This document shows, piece after piece, positions 33,745 to 41,524 of a DNA stretch of 64,000 nucleotides (the first letter of the stretch is position 1; each line of letters begins with the position of its first letter). The notes beneath the pieces are model-generated. The model searched no databases, was not told where the DNA came from, and saw only the letters and a program-made list of their open reading frames with translations. Location of the stretch: NCBI GenBank assembly GCA_009786075.1, contig WQTX01000003.1:16308-80307 (forward strand), given 5' to 3'. The translations under genes and the position numbers were made by a program. The stretch comes from Bacteroidota bacterium (lineage in GTDB: Bacteria; Bacteroidota; Bacteroidia; Bacteroidales; UBA1715).

Positions 33745-34296
33745 TTAAAAAACATTATTATTAAAAGTTCTGAATTTCATTACGTAACGAAACGTTATCC
33801 CGAGTTTTTCGGGATTGAACCGTTGCCCCCAATCATTAACTTTTTTTGGTGCTTTCGTGAATAAATCAATTTGAGGTCGCCAATCGATAGAAATTCCAAG
33901 AGGAACTTTGTAAAACACAAATCCCACACCGGCAATTGCGTCAATGCCGAACACAAACGGAGCGTAGTCTTCCGGTTTTGCATTGAACCACGAAGCCACG
34001 TGCGCTCCGCCGCCAATATACCAACGAAATTGCGGCGACAATCCGGGAAATGTTGAGGTATATTTATAAAATCCGGCAAATTCTACCCCTTCGGCAAAAT
34101 ACCAGCCTCCCATTACTTCCCACGAATTATGTCTCGTCCAAAATCGCTCGTAACTCGCGCCGCACATTCCGGCATGCAACAATTCGTAACGAAAGCCTAT
34201 GGCATGCTTGAACCACATTTCATTTTCTCGTCGTTGAGCCATTGCCGCTGTAGCAAGCGTAATAACACTCAGTAAAATCAGTACAACTTTCTTCAT
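33745..34296 (-). CDS. Outer-membrane protein, small beta-barrel, hypothetical
   Basis: A signal peptide ('LLSVITLATAAMAQ') precedes ~160 residues of alternating aromatic/hydrophobic strands ('HAIGFRYELLHAGMCGASYERF' in part; 'GIDAIAGVGFVFYKVPLGISIDWRPQ' in part), ending 'MKFRTFNNNVF'. The pattern fits an 8-stranded barrel. Role unknown; likely cotranscribed with the GldN-like lipoprotein (4 nt apart). Confidence 0.7.
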   Translation of the reverse strand: MKKVVLILLSVITLATAAMAQRRENEMWFKHAIGFRYELLHAGMCGASYERFWTRHNSWEVMGGWYFAEGVEFAGFYKYTSTFPGLSPQFRWYIGGGAHVASWFNAKPEDYAPFVFGIDAIAGVGFVFYKVPLGISIDWRPQIDLFTKAPKKVNDWGQRFNPEKLGITFRYVMKFRTFNNNVF

Positions 34297-34302
34297 AATT
34301 TT

Positions 34303-34392
34303 TAGGGTTTAATGGTTAGGGATTAGTGGTTAATGGTTAGTGATTAGTGAGTCATTATAATTAACCGTTAACCACTAATCACTAACCACTAT
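34303..34392. repeat. TTAGGG/AGTGGTTAATGG palindromic repeat
   Basis: 'GATTAGTGGTTAATGGTTAG' and its complement 'CTAACCACTAATCACTAACC'-like arm around ~15 bp. The downstream arm overlaps the stop codon of the 34389 gene. Confidence 0.65.
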
Positions 34393-34880
34393 TTCCTATA
34401 GGTATCAAGTGTTTCTGTTAAAGTTTTCAGTTCTTCTTTATTCAAGGCAGTAAGACTTATTGGCGGGTATTTTGCAATTTTTCCGCCTTGTGCTTTTTGG
34501 TAAAGCACCAATTCCGGAAGTTTGTTGGTATATTCTATTTCATATTTTGCATACAATTGCATAGGAATTTTGTATGTCGTAAATTTTTTTCCTATCAATC
34601 TTATGTGATAAAAACGAAAAACCAAATGCTCTTTATCGTCGTCGGTAAAATAAATAAAACAATATTTTTGGCGAAACCGGTGCCAATTGTAAAAGGCATA
34701 CGCTGCACCTGCAATAAACACCAGGATAGTTTTTGGCGTTGTACCTAATTCAGCCCAGCCAAATTCAACAGCTAAACTATTCCACAAAAGTACAAGCACA
34801 AACACTACCATGAGAGTGATAAGCGCTATCATGCGTTGGATTTTCGATTTACCGGCGAAGGTGTTGTTTTGAAGTACCAC
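34389..34880 (-). CDS. Small two-helix membrane protein, hypothetical
   Basis: Two membrane segments (about residues 17-36 and 48-66) are followed by a ~95-residue cytoplasmic domain ('YFTDDDKEHLVFRFYHIRLIGKKFTTYKIPM' in part) that has the look of a PH-like domain, not assigned with confidence. Start is GTG. Downstream of the FKBP gene. Confidence 0.6.
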   Translation of the reverse strand: MVLQNNTFAGKSKIQRMIALITLMVVFVLVLLWNSLAVEFGWAELGTTPKTILVFIAGAAYAFYNWHRFRQKYCFIYFTDDDKEHLVFRFYHIRLIGKKFTTYKIPMQLYAKYEIEYTNKLPELVLYQKAQGGKIAKYPPISLTALNKEELKTLTETLDTYRK

Positions 34881-34904
34881 AGGTTAGGGGGATTAAAATT
34901 AAAA

Positions 34905-35588
34905 CTAATCTATGCTTATTAATTCTATACGGAAAATAAGTGTTGAATATGGTTCAATTGGACCTGCTCCATGGTCGCCATACGCCAAATTTTGTGGAAT
35001 GTAGGCTATAATAGTTGTGCCGACATTCATTAATTGAATGGCTTCGCTAAAACCGGGAATTACTTGTGAAACGCCAAATGTAGCCGGAGTGCCTCGCTCA
35101 ATTGATGAGTCGAAAATTGTACCGTCTATTAATTTACCTTCGTAGTGTAACGTTACAACATCATTGGCTTGTGGTCGTGCTCCGGTGCCTTGTTTTACAA
35201 CTTCATATTGCAAACCACTTGCCGTTGTTACCACTCCGGGGCGTTTTGCATTTTGAGCAAGAAAAGCATTGCCTGCCTCTAAATTCCCCTCGAATTGTTT
35301 TAACTCTGCTCTACGCATTTCTTCTTGTTTTACCATAAAAAATGTTTGCGCTACACGTTGTGCATCTTCTTGTGTCATACGAGGATTTCCCGCAAACACA
35401 TCTTGCATTGCAGCAGAAAAGAGCGTTACATTAATGTCGTTTTGCAATTGCATTTGTTTTAAATTACTTGCAATGTCCATACCTAAGGCGTATGACACAC
35501 TGTCTTTTTGCGTTTTTAACTGATTTTTTTGTGCCGATACGTTGAACGCAATCAAACACGCTACGGCTGCGATTGAAATCTTTTTCAT
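34905..35588 (-). CDS. FKBP-type peptidyl-prolyl isomerase (FkpA/Mip-like)
   Basis: Signal peptide ('AAVACLIAFNVSAQ'), then the helical FKBP_N dimerisation domain ('DSVSYALGMDIASNLK', residues ~25-105) and FKBP domain ('NDVVTLHYEGKLIDGTIFDSS' in part, 'VIPGFSEAIQLMNVG', 'IPQNLAYGDHGAG', 'LIFRIELI'). It catalyses proline isomerisation and chaperoning in the periplasm. Own promoter 38 nt upstream. Confidence 0.92.
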   Translation of the reverse strand: MKKISIAAVACLIAFNVSAQKNQLKTQKDSVSYALGMDIASNLKQMQLQNDINVTLFSAAMQDVFAGNPRMTQEDAQRVAQTFFMVKQEEMRRAELKQFEGNLEAGNAFLAQNAKRPGVVTTASGLQYEVVKQGTGARPQANDVVTLHYEGKLIDGTIFDSSIERGTPATFGVSQVIPGFSEAIQLMNVGTTIIAYIPQNLAYGDHGAGPIEPYSTLIFRIELISID

Positions 35589-35625
35589 AATAGTATTTTT
35601 AGATTTGGTTTAAAATTTATGAAAA

Positions 35626-35633
35626 CAAAGATA
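35626..35633 (-). promoter_or_regulatory. Predicted promoter -7 element of the FKBP gene
   Basis: TATCTTTG on the minus strand with a TTG 18 bp further upstream (35652-35654). Confidence 0.55.
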
Positions 35634-35713
35634 CAGTTTTATTTTTATATGCAACATTTTCGACTAAGAATTTACATGATTGTCGGCATAAGAAAAAATG
35701 CCGTAGGACATTT

Positions 35714-36319
35714 TTACAACAAAAAAAACACTACACCCATCCCCAATGCAAAGCCCGTAGCCACTTGCGCCGGTGTGTGCGCCTGTAAATACAATCGGGA
35801 ACTGAGCACCAAACCTGCAATGGTTAATGCCGCCGGTATAAGTAAATAAGCAAAAAAATGTTGGTGTAAACTTAATTGCACTACAAGCGCCAAAAATCCG
35901 CCCACACCTATGGCATGTAAACTTATTTTCCAAAATATGGTAATACAAAAACTAAGCGCCATAAGTAAACTGCACGCTAAAATATACATATTGACAAGCG
36001 TTAGAGAATTATGTACAATTAAATTATAGGACGTAAAAAGATACACCACCGATGTGGAAAACAATAATGCCAGCCGTTGATGCTTTTCTGAAAATTCTTT
36101 TCGCGTTAAATATGTATAAATCCAATAAAGCGGCACAAACGCAAGCGGCACTACAAAAAGCATAAGCACCAGCGTTTTAGAAAAAGCATATAATTGCGCC
36201 GTGGAAATATAAGGCGTAAGCGCAACTGTTAGAATACAGCCTGCGAGTACCATATTTAATGGGTGGAATAAGATGGAAATAATCCATGCGGCTATTTTTA
36301 GGGGTTTTAACATAATCAA
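35714..36319 (-). CDS. PAP2-family phosphatase-like membrane protein
   Basis: 201 residues with about six membrane helices. The PAP2 signature is present as 'KISLHAIGVGG' (SxxH-like) and 'SSRLYLQAHTPAQVATGF' (SRxxxxxHxxxQ). Such enzymes remove phosphate from lipid phosphates, for example undecaprenyl pyrophosphate or phosphatidic acid. The first phosphatase motif (KxxxxxxRP) is not obvious, as in other short Bacteroidota members. ATG at 36313 is an equally good start. Confidence 0.75.
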   Translation of the reverse strand: MIMLKPLKIAAWIISILFHPLNMVLAGCILTVALTPYISTAQLYAFSKTLVLMLFVVPLAFVPLYWIYTYLTRKEFSEKHQRLALLFSTSVVYLFTSYNLIVHNSLTLVNMYILACSLLMALSFCITIFWKISLHAIGVGGFLALVVQLSLHQHFFAYLLIPAALTIAGLVLSSRLYLQAHTPAQVATGFALGMGVVFFLL

Positions 36320-36371
36320 TTTTTTGAGTGCAAAACAGCGTGTTAAACGCCGCCCTTTTCATTTCATTATT

Positions 36372-36812
36372 TTATTTCCGTCTCTCAAACACAACTTCCC
36401 TATTCTGCTCCCCTCGAAAAATCAATTTATTCTTGGTGTAAGAATAAGTCATTGCACCGTTAAACAATAACAGTAATTGTTCATCAAAATTTCTTTGGAA
36501 CTCGTTTGTATTACCTACCATTGTCCATTCCCCAGAATTTATAATGATATTCCCTTCTGAAATAATTTGATATTCCCCACCACCATAATTAACACTTGTA
36601 TTCATATTAAAAATTGAATCATTGACAAATTTTAAAATATATGCTTCCTCTCGAAACATTTTGCCCGAAGGCACTAAATACTTACTTCCATTCGTAACTG
36701 ATTTTACCTTCCATTCTTTGTGTAAAAAATCAGTACCTATTTGTTCTTTTTTACAGTTGCTTAGCAAAAACAATGATGAAAAAAGTAATAGTATTAATTG
36801 ATTTGTTTTCAT
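36372..36812 (-). CDS. Lipocalin-like lipoprotein, hypothetical
   Basis: The start at 36812 gives a lipoprotein signal 'LLFSSLFLLSNC'. The rest ('FLHKEWKVKSVTNG', 'GEWTMVGNTNEF', 'YSYTKNKLIFRG') has the beta-strand spacing of META/lipocalin-like domains. The longer ORF-track start would overlap the protease gene and adds no signal. Role unknown. Confidence 0.65.
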   Translation of the reverse strand: MKTNQLILLLFSSLFLLSNCKKEQIGTDFLHKEWKVKSVTNGSKYLVPSGKMFREEAYILKFVNDSIFNMNTSVNYGGGEYQIISEGNIIINSGEWTMVGNTNEFQRNFDEQLLLLFNGAMTYSYTKNKLIFRGEQNREVVFERRK

Positions 36813-36828
36813 TTTTGTGATTTTTTGA

Positions 36829-38718
36829 TTATTGAACAATAATTTTTTTAACAACAATTTTCTCATTCATTGTTATTTTGACATAATAAATTCCCGCTTT
36901 TAAATCAGTACGATTTATATTCACAGTTTCATCATTACAGTTGACGTAGCCAAGCAAGCCTCCCAAATTGTTAAAAATTTCTACCGTATAAGGTTGTATC
37001 TCTCCTGTAATTTTTACTTTAAAATTTCCGTCATTTGGATTTGGATAAACAATAAAATCCACATTGCTAATTTCTGTCGTTTCTACTGCCAATTCTAAAC
37101 TTTTTAGCATAGAAGCGGCATCTTCATTGTCGTTTTCTGTGTCCGTGCCTCTTGTTGCTATTCCCCCTCCGGCTGTTATTCTTACATTCGACCCTGCTTT
37201 TGCATGAAAACCGGGTTTGAGAACTACCGATTGTTGACCATGTATTCTAACCGTTGTATTTGATTCTATTGTTGTGTTGGAAATTTCAATAGTACAACCT
37301 GCTAATAAGTGCGAACCTAAATTATAGGTTCTATTATTGAGTGTTATATCACAATTTTTACCAATTAAAGAGGTTTGATTTGTACCTAATGGGTCTAACC
37401 AATCACTTAGTCTTGCGCTACTACTATTGCCACTCCAAGAAACATCAAAGCGACCATAGTAAAAAACACCTTTTGGAGGGCACGCAACAGTACCGCCGCA
37501 TAGCGACCCAATAACTCGGTTGTTTTGATTTAATAATGACGAACCAGACGACCCTCCTTCTAAAGCACCACTATGAAAACCAACTTTCCAATACTTATTC
37601 GCAGGTAATGTTTCACCTGACATAGGAAAGGAGGTAGATTGATTCACAATAGAATTCGTGAGAGAGATTTTTTTCTGAGCTCCACTGGGGTGATGAATAA
37701 CGGCTCCACCTGTAGGAGAGGTTGTTCTATCCCAACCCAAAAAGTAAAGAGATATATTAGGGTTCATTGCAGGATGCTCAATTAAATTTAATAACAAAAA
37801 ATCTGTATCTGCACTTCTTGCCAATACATTAGCTCCTGTTGTAGAATTATTGCTATTTATATTAACCACACCGCCACATGGTGCTTCATAATTCCAATAA
37901 AAAATCCATTGCGCAGTACTTATTGATGCATCTTCAAAACAATGATTTGCAGAAAAGAATACAGGACGGTTATCATTAGCAGTTGTGTTGAGAAGAGTTC
38001 CTGTACAAATCAAGTCCCACATTACCATATAAGCGACAGCATCTTTTTCGTTTTCGTAACCATTACCTGCCAGACAATTAACATCATTATGACAATTTAA
38101 AAATGTAAGATTGTGCCTTAGTTGTTTTTCTTCTTTTACAATATCATAAACATACCGGTATCCGCTAACTACATGAGATATTGAAATAATGCCACTATCT
38201 TTAATTCCTTTCGGCTCGTAATATTCCAAAACAATACTGTTTGTAAATAAAAAACCGGTAGCAAATCCCATGATGCTATCTTTATTTCCTTTATTGTTTT
38301 CTGAAGTAAAGGCACCTATATGTTGTTGCATATCTTCGGAATAAATGAAAAATTTTGCTCCTTCGGGTAGCCAAAATTTATCGTACAATAAATTTAAAGA
38401 AAGTGCATCGGGACTATATATTCTTAAATTCCACAAACGCCCGCTGTCGGCTGTTGTTGTCCAAACTCCCGAATTTTCTAAGTTGAAATTAACATCATGG
38501 GAAAAACCAAACCGATACGGTCTAACTAAACCTTCATTTGCCAAATCTTCTCTGTTTAAGGTTTCCATATCAAGATTCGACATTCTAACTTCGGGTACCG
38601 ATTGAATTGTTGTTTCATTACCTCTTACCCAGCTATATGGAATTTCGCCGGTGCTAAGTTGTGCTTTTACTGTAAAACAGAAAAATCCTAAAAACATAAT
38701 TAATGTTGTACGTCTCAT
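36829..38718 (-). CDS. T9SS-secreted trypsin-like serine protease (lysyl-endopeptidase type)
   Basis: 629 residues. Signal peptide (1-19); a large prodomain; protease domain with His259 ('FSANHCF'), Asp306 ('RSADTDFLLLNL') and Ser391 ('LEGGSSGSSL'), matching the triad of lysyl endopeptidase-like enzymes. A module around 460-515 with 'IHGQQSVVLKPGFHAKAGS' follows, and a C-terminal T9SS sorting domain from ~552 ('VYPNPNDGNFKV', 'LKAGIYYVKITM'). Expected to be secreted or attached to the cell surface. Confidence 0.87.
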   Translation of the reverse strand: MRRTTLIMFLGFFCFTVKAQLSTGEIPYSWVRGNETTIQSVPEVRMSNLDMETLNREDLANEGLVRPYRFGFSHDVNFNLENSGVWTTTADSGRLWNLRIYSPDALSLNLLYDKFWLPEGAKFFIYSEDMQQHIGAFTSENNKGNKDSIMGFATGFLFTNSIVLEYYEPKGIKDSGIISISHVVSGYRYVYDIVKEEKQLRHNLTFLNCHNDVNCLAGNGYENEKDAVAYMVMWDLICTGTLLNTTANDNRPVFFSANHCFEDASISTAQWIFYWNYEAPCGGVVNINSNNSTTGANVLARSADTDFLLLNLIEHPAMNPNISLYFLGWDRTTSPTGGAVIHHPSGAQKKISLTNSIVNQSTSFPMSGETLPANKYWKVGFHSGALEGGSSGSSLLNQNNRVIGSLCGGTVACPPKGVFYYGRFDVSWSGNSSSARLSDWLDPLGTNQTSLIGKNCDITLNNRTYNLGSHLLAGCTIEISNTTIESNTTVRIHGQQSVVLKPGFHAKAGSNVRITAGGGIATRGTDTENDNEDAASMLKSLELAVETTEISNVDFIVYPNPNDGNFKVKITGEIQPYTVEIFNNLGGLLGYVNCNDETVNINRTDLKAGIYYVKITMNEKIVVKKIIVQ

Positions 38719-38730
38719 AGTCTCTATTTT

Positions 38731-39204
38731 TTATTTAATTTCAAACTCTGTATATAAATCAAAACAAATAACATCAGCTACAGAAGGATTATAAGATACA
38801 CTAAAATCTTTAACATATCTGTATTTTCCTTTCTTTTTCCCGTACGATAAATAATTAGGCATTCTTTTGTCGATTTCACCAGCCGAAAGACCAAGTAGCA
38901 TCTGTGAAAATTGTATATCTAATTTAACTTCCGTCCAATTTCCCTTATCAAAATATTCTAAAGAAAATTCGGTACCATAATGTAAAACACCATTTGTATG
39001 GTTTTCAATTATAAACTCCACAGGCGAATCTAAAAAACCACTTTCAGGCGAATAATACATTCTTACAAACTCGGTTTCATTTATATCAAATCTTCCTTCT
39101 TTTGACGAATATGTTTTTCTTATATCTTCTTTTTCTTTACAGGCAGAAAAAATTCCTGTAAAAATCAGCAAAAATGCTGAAATGATAAAAATATTCTTTT
39201 TCAT
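38731..39204 (-). CDS. Ig-like (Big_14-type) lipoprotein, paralogue A
   Basis: Start placed at 39204 ('MKKNIFIISAFLL'), two codons after the track's ATG. Lipobox 'TGIFSAC'. The body resembles the bacterial Ig-like domain seen in small lipoproteins ('VEFIIENHTNGVLHYGTEFSLEY' in part, 'GKYRYVKDFSV'). It is 10 nt from paralogue B. Confidence 0.65.
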   Translation of the reverse strand: MKKNIFIISAFLLIFTGIFSACKEKEDIRKTYSSKEGRFDINETEFVRMYYSPESGFLDSPVEFIIENHTNGVLHYGTEFSLEYFDKGNWTEVKLDIQFSQMLLGLSAGEIDKRMPNYLSYGKKKGKYRYVKDFSVSYNPSVADVICFDLYTEFEIK

Positions 39205-39213
39205 AATCATTTT

Positions 39214-39702
39214 TTATTTAATTTCAAATTCTGTACTCAATTTAATATCACCACTCACATCTTCGAAATGAAAATCACCATATAAAGTAAAATTTTTAGT
39301 TAGTCGATATTGACCTTTTTTATTGCTATTATATTCTTTAATTAATGGGAGTAAATAAATCTTTTCTTCGGTCGTTTTACCGGAAAACAAAATATGTCCA
39401 ACAAGGTTCCAACCAGGCAATTGTATTGAATCCCATTTGTTTTTATTTAAATATTCCAGTGAAAACCCGTAACCGTGCAATAAATCTTTTTCAGAATGGT
39501 TTTCAATTCTCAATATGTGCGATGAATTATTAGTTCCTTCCTCAGGCAATATCTGCATCGTTACAAATTCGTTTTCATTTAAATAAAATCTTCCTTCTTT
39601 TATTGAATATACTTTTCTTATATCTTCTTTTTCTTTACAGGCAGAAAAACTTCCTGCAAAAATCAGCAAAAATGCTGAAATGATAAAAATATTTGTTTTC
39701 AT
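39214..39702 (-). CDS. Ig-like (Big_14-type) lipoprotein, paralogue B
   Basis: Same plan as paralogue A: 'FIISAFLLIFAGSFSAC' lipobox, 'CKEKEDIRKVYSIKEGRF' (in part), 'HGYGFSLEYLNKNKW', 'GQYRLTKNF'. The first ~45 residues are almost identical to A while the middle differs, as expected for a tandem duplicate with diverging binding face. Function not known. Confidence 0.65.
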   Translation of the reverse strand: MKTNIFIISAFLLIFAGSFSACKEKEDIRKVYSIKEGRFYLNENEFVTMQILPEEGTNNSSHILRIENHSEKDLLHGYGFSLEYLNKNKWDSIQLPGWNLVGHILFSGKTTEEKIYLLPLIKEYNSNKKGQYRLTKNFTLYGDFHFEDVSGDIKLSTEFEIK

Positions 39703-39715
39703 ACTTACCCTCCTC

Positions 39716-40762
39716 TTATTTATTTTCCACTTCCGAAAGTCGTTGTTCTATTTCTATAATATACAAAGTCAATTCCTCAATTTTTTTCAACAACAACGCA
39801 TTCATTTCGCTCAAGTTTATGCCTTCGCTTTCCATTTCGGCAGCAGGTGCTACTTCGGGTAGGTGTTTGTTGGTTTTTACAAATGTGCTTAATTCGCTCA
39901 AAGGCATAAGTTTGTAATCTTTTTCAAATACGTAATCGCAGCCTTGGGTAAGGCATACTTTTACTTCGTGGGCGCGAATAATTCCGTTTACATCAAGTTT
40001 TACAGTAGGGTTAGAGTAGCCGATGCCGACGTTGTCGGTAAAATAAGATTTACCTACAACGTGTAATTTTTGGCTTGGAGTTTCTGTGCCGAGTCCGAAA
40101 TCGCCGTTCATCACTACCACTTTGCCGCCGGTAAAATAACCTGCGTAGCGTGTTGTTACATGTGCACCCGTAACTTCTGAATATAAGCCATATACATTAT
40201 TGTAAGAGGAAGTTCCCGTTGCATTAACTAATAAATACGCTCCATAAGCACTACCTCCAAACGAAGTATTCAATGCATTGTCTGAATAAATTCCATACAT
40301 ATTACTGCTATATCCTGAACTTGTATTTTTTGAATAAATTCCATATACATTTCCAGAAAAAGGATTGTATTCATTATCAACATACAAACCATATAACGGC
40401 AAACCACTTGTATAACCTGAATATCCTTGCTGTGTATTTTTAATGTATGCTCCATATAACGATGCAAACCTTGAAAGGTTTGTGTTTTTTGCATATAAGC
40501 CATACAAAGGTTTTGCTAAATTAGCATTTGAATTATACAGTGTGCTATGCAAGCCAAATGTGGTATCGGTTGCTGATATTGTATTGTTCAATAGTAATTT
40601 TGCTTTGGGGTTTACCGTTGTGCCAATAGCTGCATTTGCCGTTGTGGGAGTGAGTATGGCTGAGTTTGTACCAAAACTCCAACCTCCAGTTTGTGCAAAA
40701 ACCGTAGCAGTTATAAAACTAAGGAATAAAAAAATTGCTGATTGTTTTAAATGTTTTTTCAT
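39716..40762 (-). CDS. Fibre-like secreted protein with YGxY repeats and coiled-coil tail
   Basis: Signal peptide (1-23, ends 'VFAQ'). Residues ~90-215 contain repeated 'YGLYxxN/YGIYSxN' units, a pattern of beta-helix tail-fibre-like proteins. The segment 'GNVGIGYSNPTVKLDV'-like motif ('VGIGYSNP') repeats the 'xxGIGTxxPxxKLxV' of phage tail fibre domains. The C-terminal ~90 residues ('MPLSELSTFVKTNKHLPEV', 'MNALLLKKIEELTLYI') form a coiled coil and are nearly shared with the gene at 63489. Common in Bacteroidota; role unknown. Confidence 0.7.
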   Translation of the reverse strand: MKKHLKQSAIFLFLSFITATVFAQTGGWSFGTNSAILTPTTANAAIGTTVNPKAKLLLNNTISATDTTFGLHSTLYNSNANLAKPLYGLYAKNTNLSRFASLYGAYIKNTQQGYSGYTSGLPLYGLYVDNEYNPFSGNVYGIYSKNTSSGYSSNMYGIYSDNALNTSFGGSAYGAYLLVNATGTSSYNNVYGLYSEVTGAHVTTRYAGYFTGGKVVVMNGDFGLGTETPSQKLHVVGKSYFTDNVGIGYSNPTVKLDVNGIIRAHEVKVCLTQGCDYVFEKDYKLMPLSELSTFVKTNKHLPEVAPAAEMESEGINLSEMNALLLKKIEELTLYIIEIEQRLSEVENK

Positions 40763-41088
40763 AAGATTTTGGGTTTTAAAATTTGTATAAGAGAATTTGC
40801 TTTGTGTTAATTGGAAATTACTACAATGATAATAAATATTTTAAATTTTTACAATCATTTGCTTTTTTATTTTGTCATAAACAATTGTTTTGCTTGTAAG
40901 TTATTTATTTTCAGGGTTTTTCATTTTGCGCTATCGCTCCCAAATGGTAGCTAACCCGTAAATATGTGCATTTGTACAGTTTGTAAAGAAACAACATTAA
41001 TTCATTACTCATTGTTACTTTTTCGAGAAAATAAATACTATTCCGGAAATAATTGTTACTTTTACGGAAAATTTAATCACACAAAACT
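40763..41088. other. 326-bp gene-free region upstream of the XRE gene
   Basis: No ORF or RNA is seen. It separates divergent genes, is AT-rich, and holds two direct repeats and a TTCCGGAA palindrome immediately upstream of the regulator (next entry). Confidence 0.6.
41012..41063 (+). promoter_or_regulatory. Candidate autoregulatory operators of the XRE gene
   Basis: TTGTTACTTTT occurs at 41012-41022 and 41053-41063, 41 bp apart (about four helical turns), each followed by a CG and GAAAAT. Between them is the palindrome TTCCGGAA (41041-41048). The second repeat overlaps a -7-like TACTTTTA, 25 nt before the ATG. Confidence 0.4.
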
Positions 41089-41472
41089 ATGGAAGAGATA
41101 TTGCAACAAATCAAAGACATACGAAACGTAAAAGGTTTTTCGCATGAATACATGGCAAATGAATTGAAAATGTCAACTTCTGCCTATCGAAAAATAGAAA
41201 GCAACGAAACCAAGTTAACGGTTGAACGCTTATTTCAACTTGCGGAAATTTTACAAACTCCCGTAAATAAAATTCTTGGTGATAAACATTCCAATGTTTT
41301 CTACAATAACAATTATAATGATAGCGGAACATTTAATACTTTTGCTGAAGTTGAACATTACTATCATCAAGAAAATAAAGAAACCACGCAAAAATTAATT
41401 CAAACTATGGAGCAAGAAATAGGGCATTTGCGGGAAGAGATTATTTTTTTGCGGGAAATGGCAAGGAAATAA
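41089..41472 (+). CDS. XRE-family helix-turn-helix regulator with coiled-coil tail
   Basis: 127 residues: HTH_3 domain (about 6-60: 'IRNVKGFSHEYMANELKMSTSAYRKIES' in part), an Asn-rich linker, and a C-terminal helical coiled coil ('TQKLIQTMEQEIGHLREEI'). It ends 52 bp before the ATPase gene, which has its own promoter. Could regulate itself and the following gene. Confidence 0.82.
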   Translation: MEEILQQIKDIRNVKGFSHEYMANELKMSTSAYRKIESNETKLTVERLFQLAEILQTPVNKILGDKHSNVFYNNNYNDSGTFNTFAEVEHYYHQENKETTQKLIQTMEQEIGHLREEIIFLREMARK

Positions 41473-41486
41473 ATGGTAAATTATAC

Positions 41487-41494
41487 TATATTTG
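41487..41494 (+). promoter_or_regulatory. Predicted promoter -7 element of the AAA-ATPase gene
   Basis: TATATTTG matches TAnnTTTG, 31 nt before the ATG at 41525. Confidence 0.5.
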
Positions 41495-41524
41495 CAATTG
41501 TAAAATAGTAATTGAATATTGGTT

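Noticed and set aside
39716-40762. Prophage tail-fibre gene as sign of a prophage
   Set aside because: It has a signal peptide and no other phage genes nearby; such fibre-like proteins are common in Bacteroidota.
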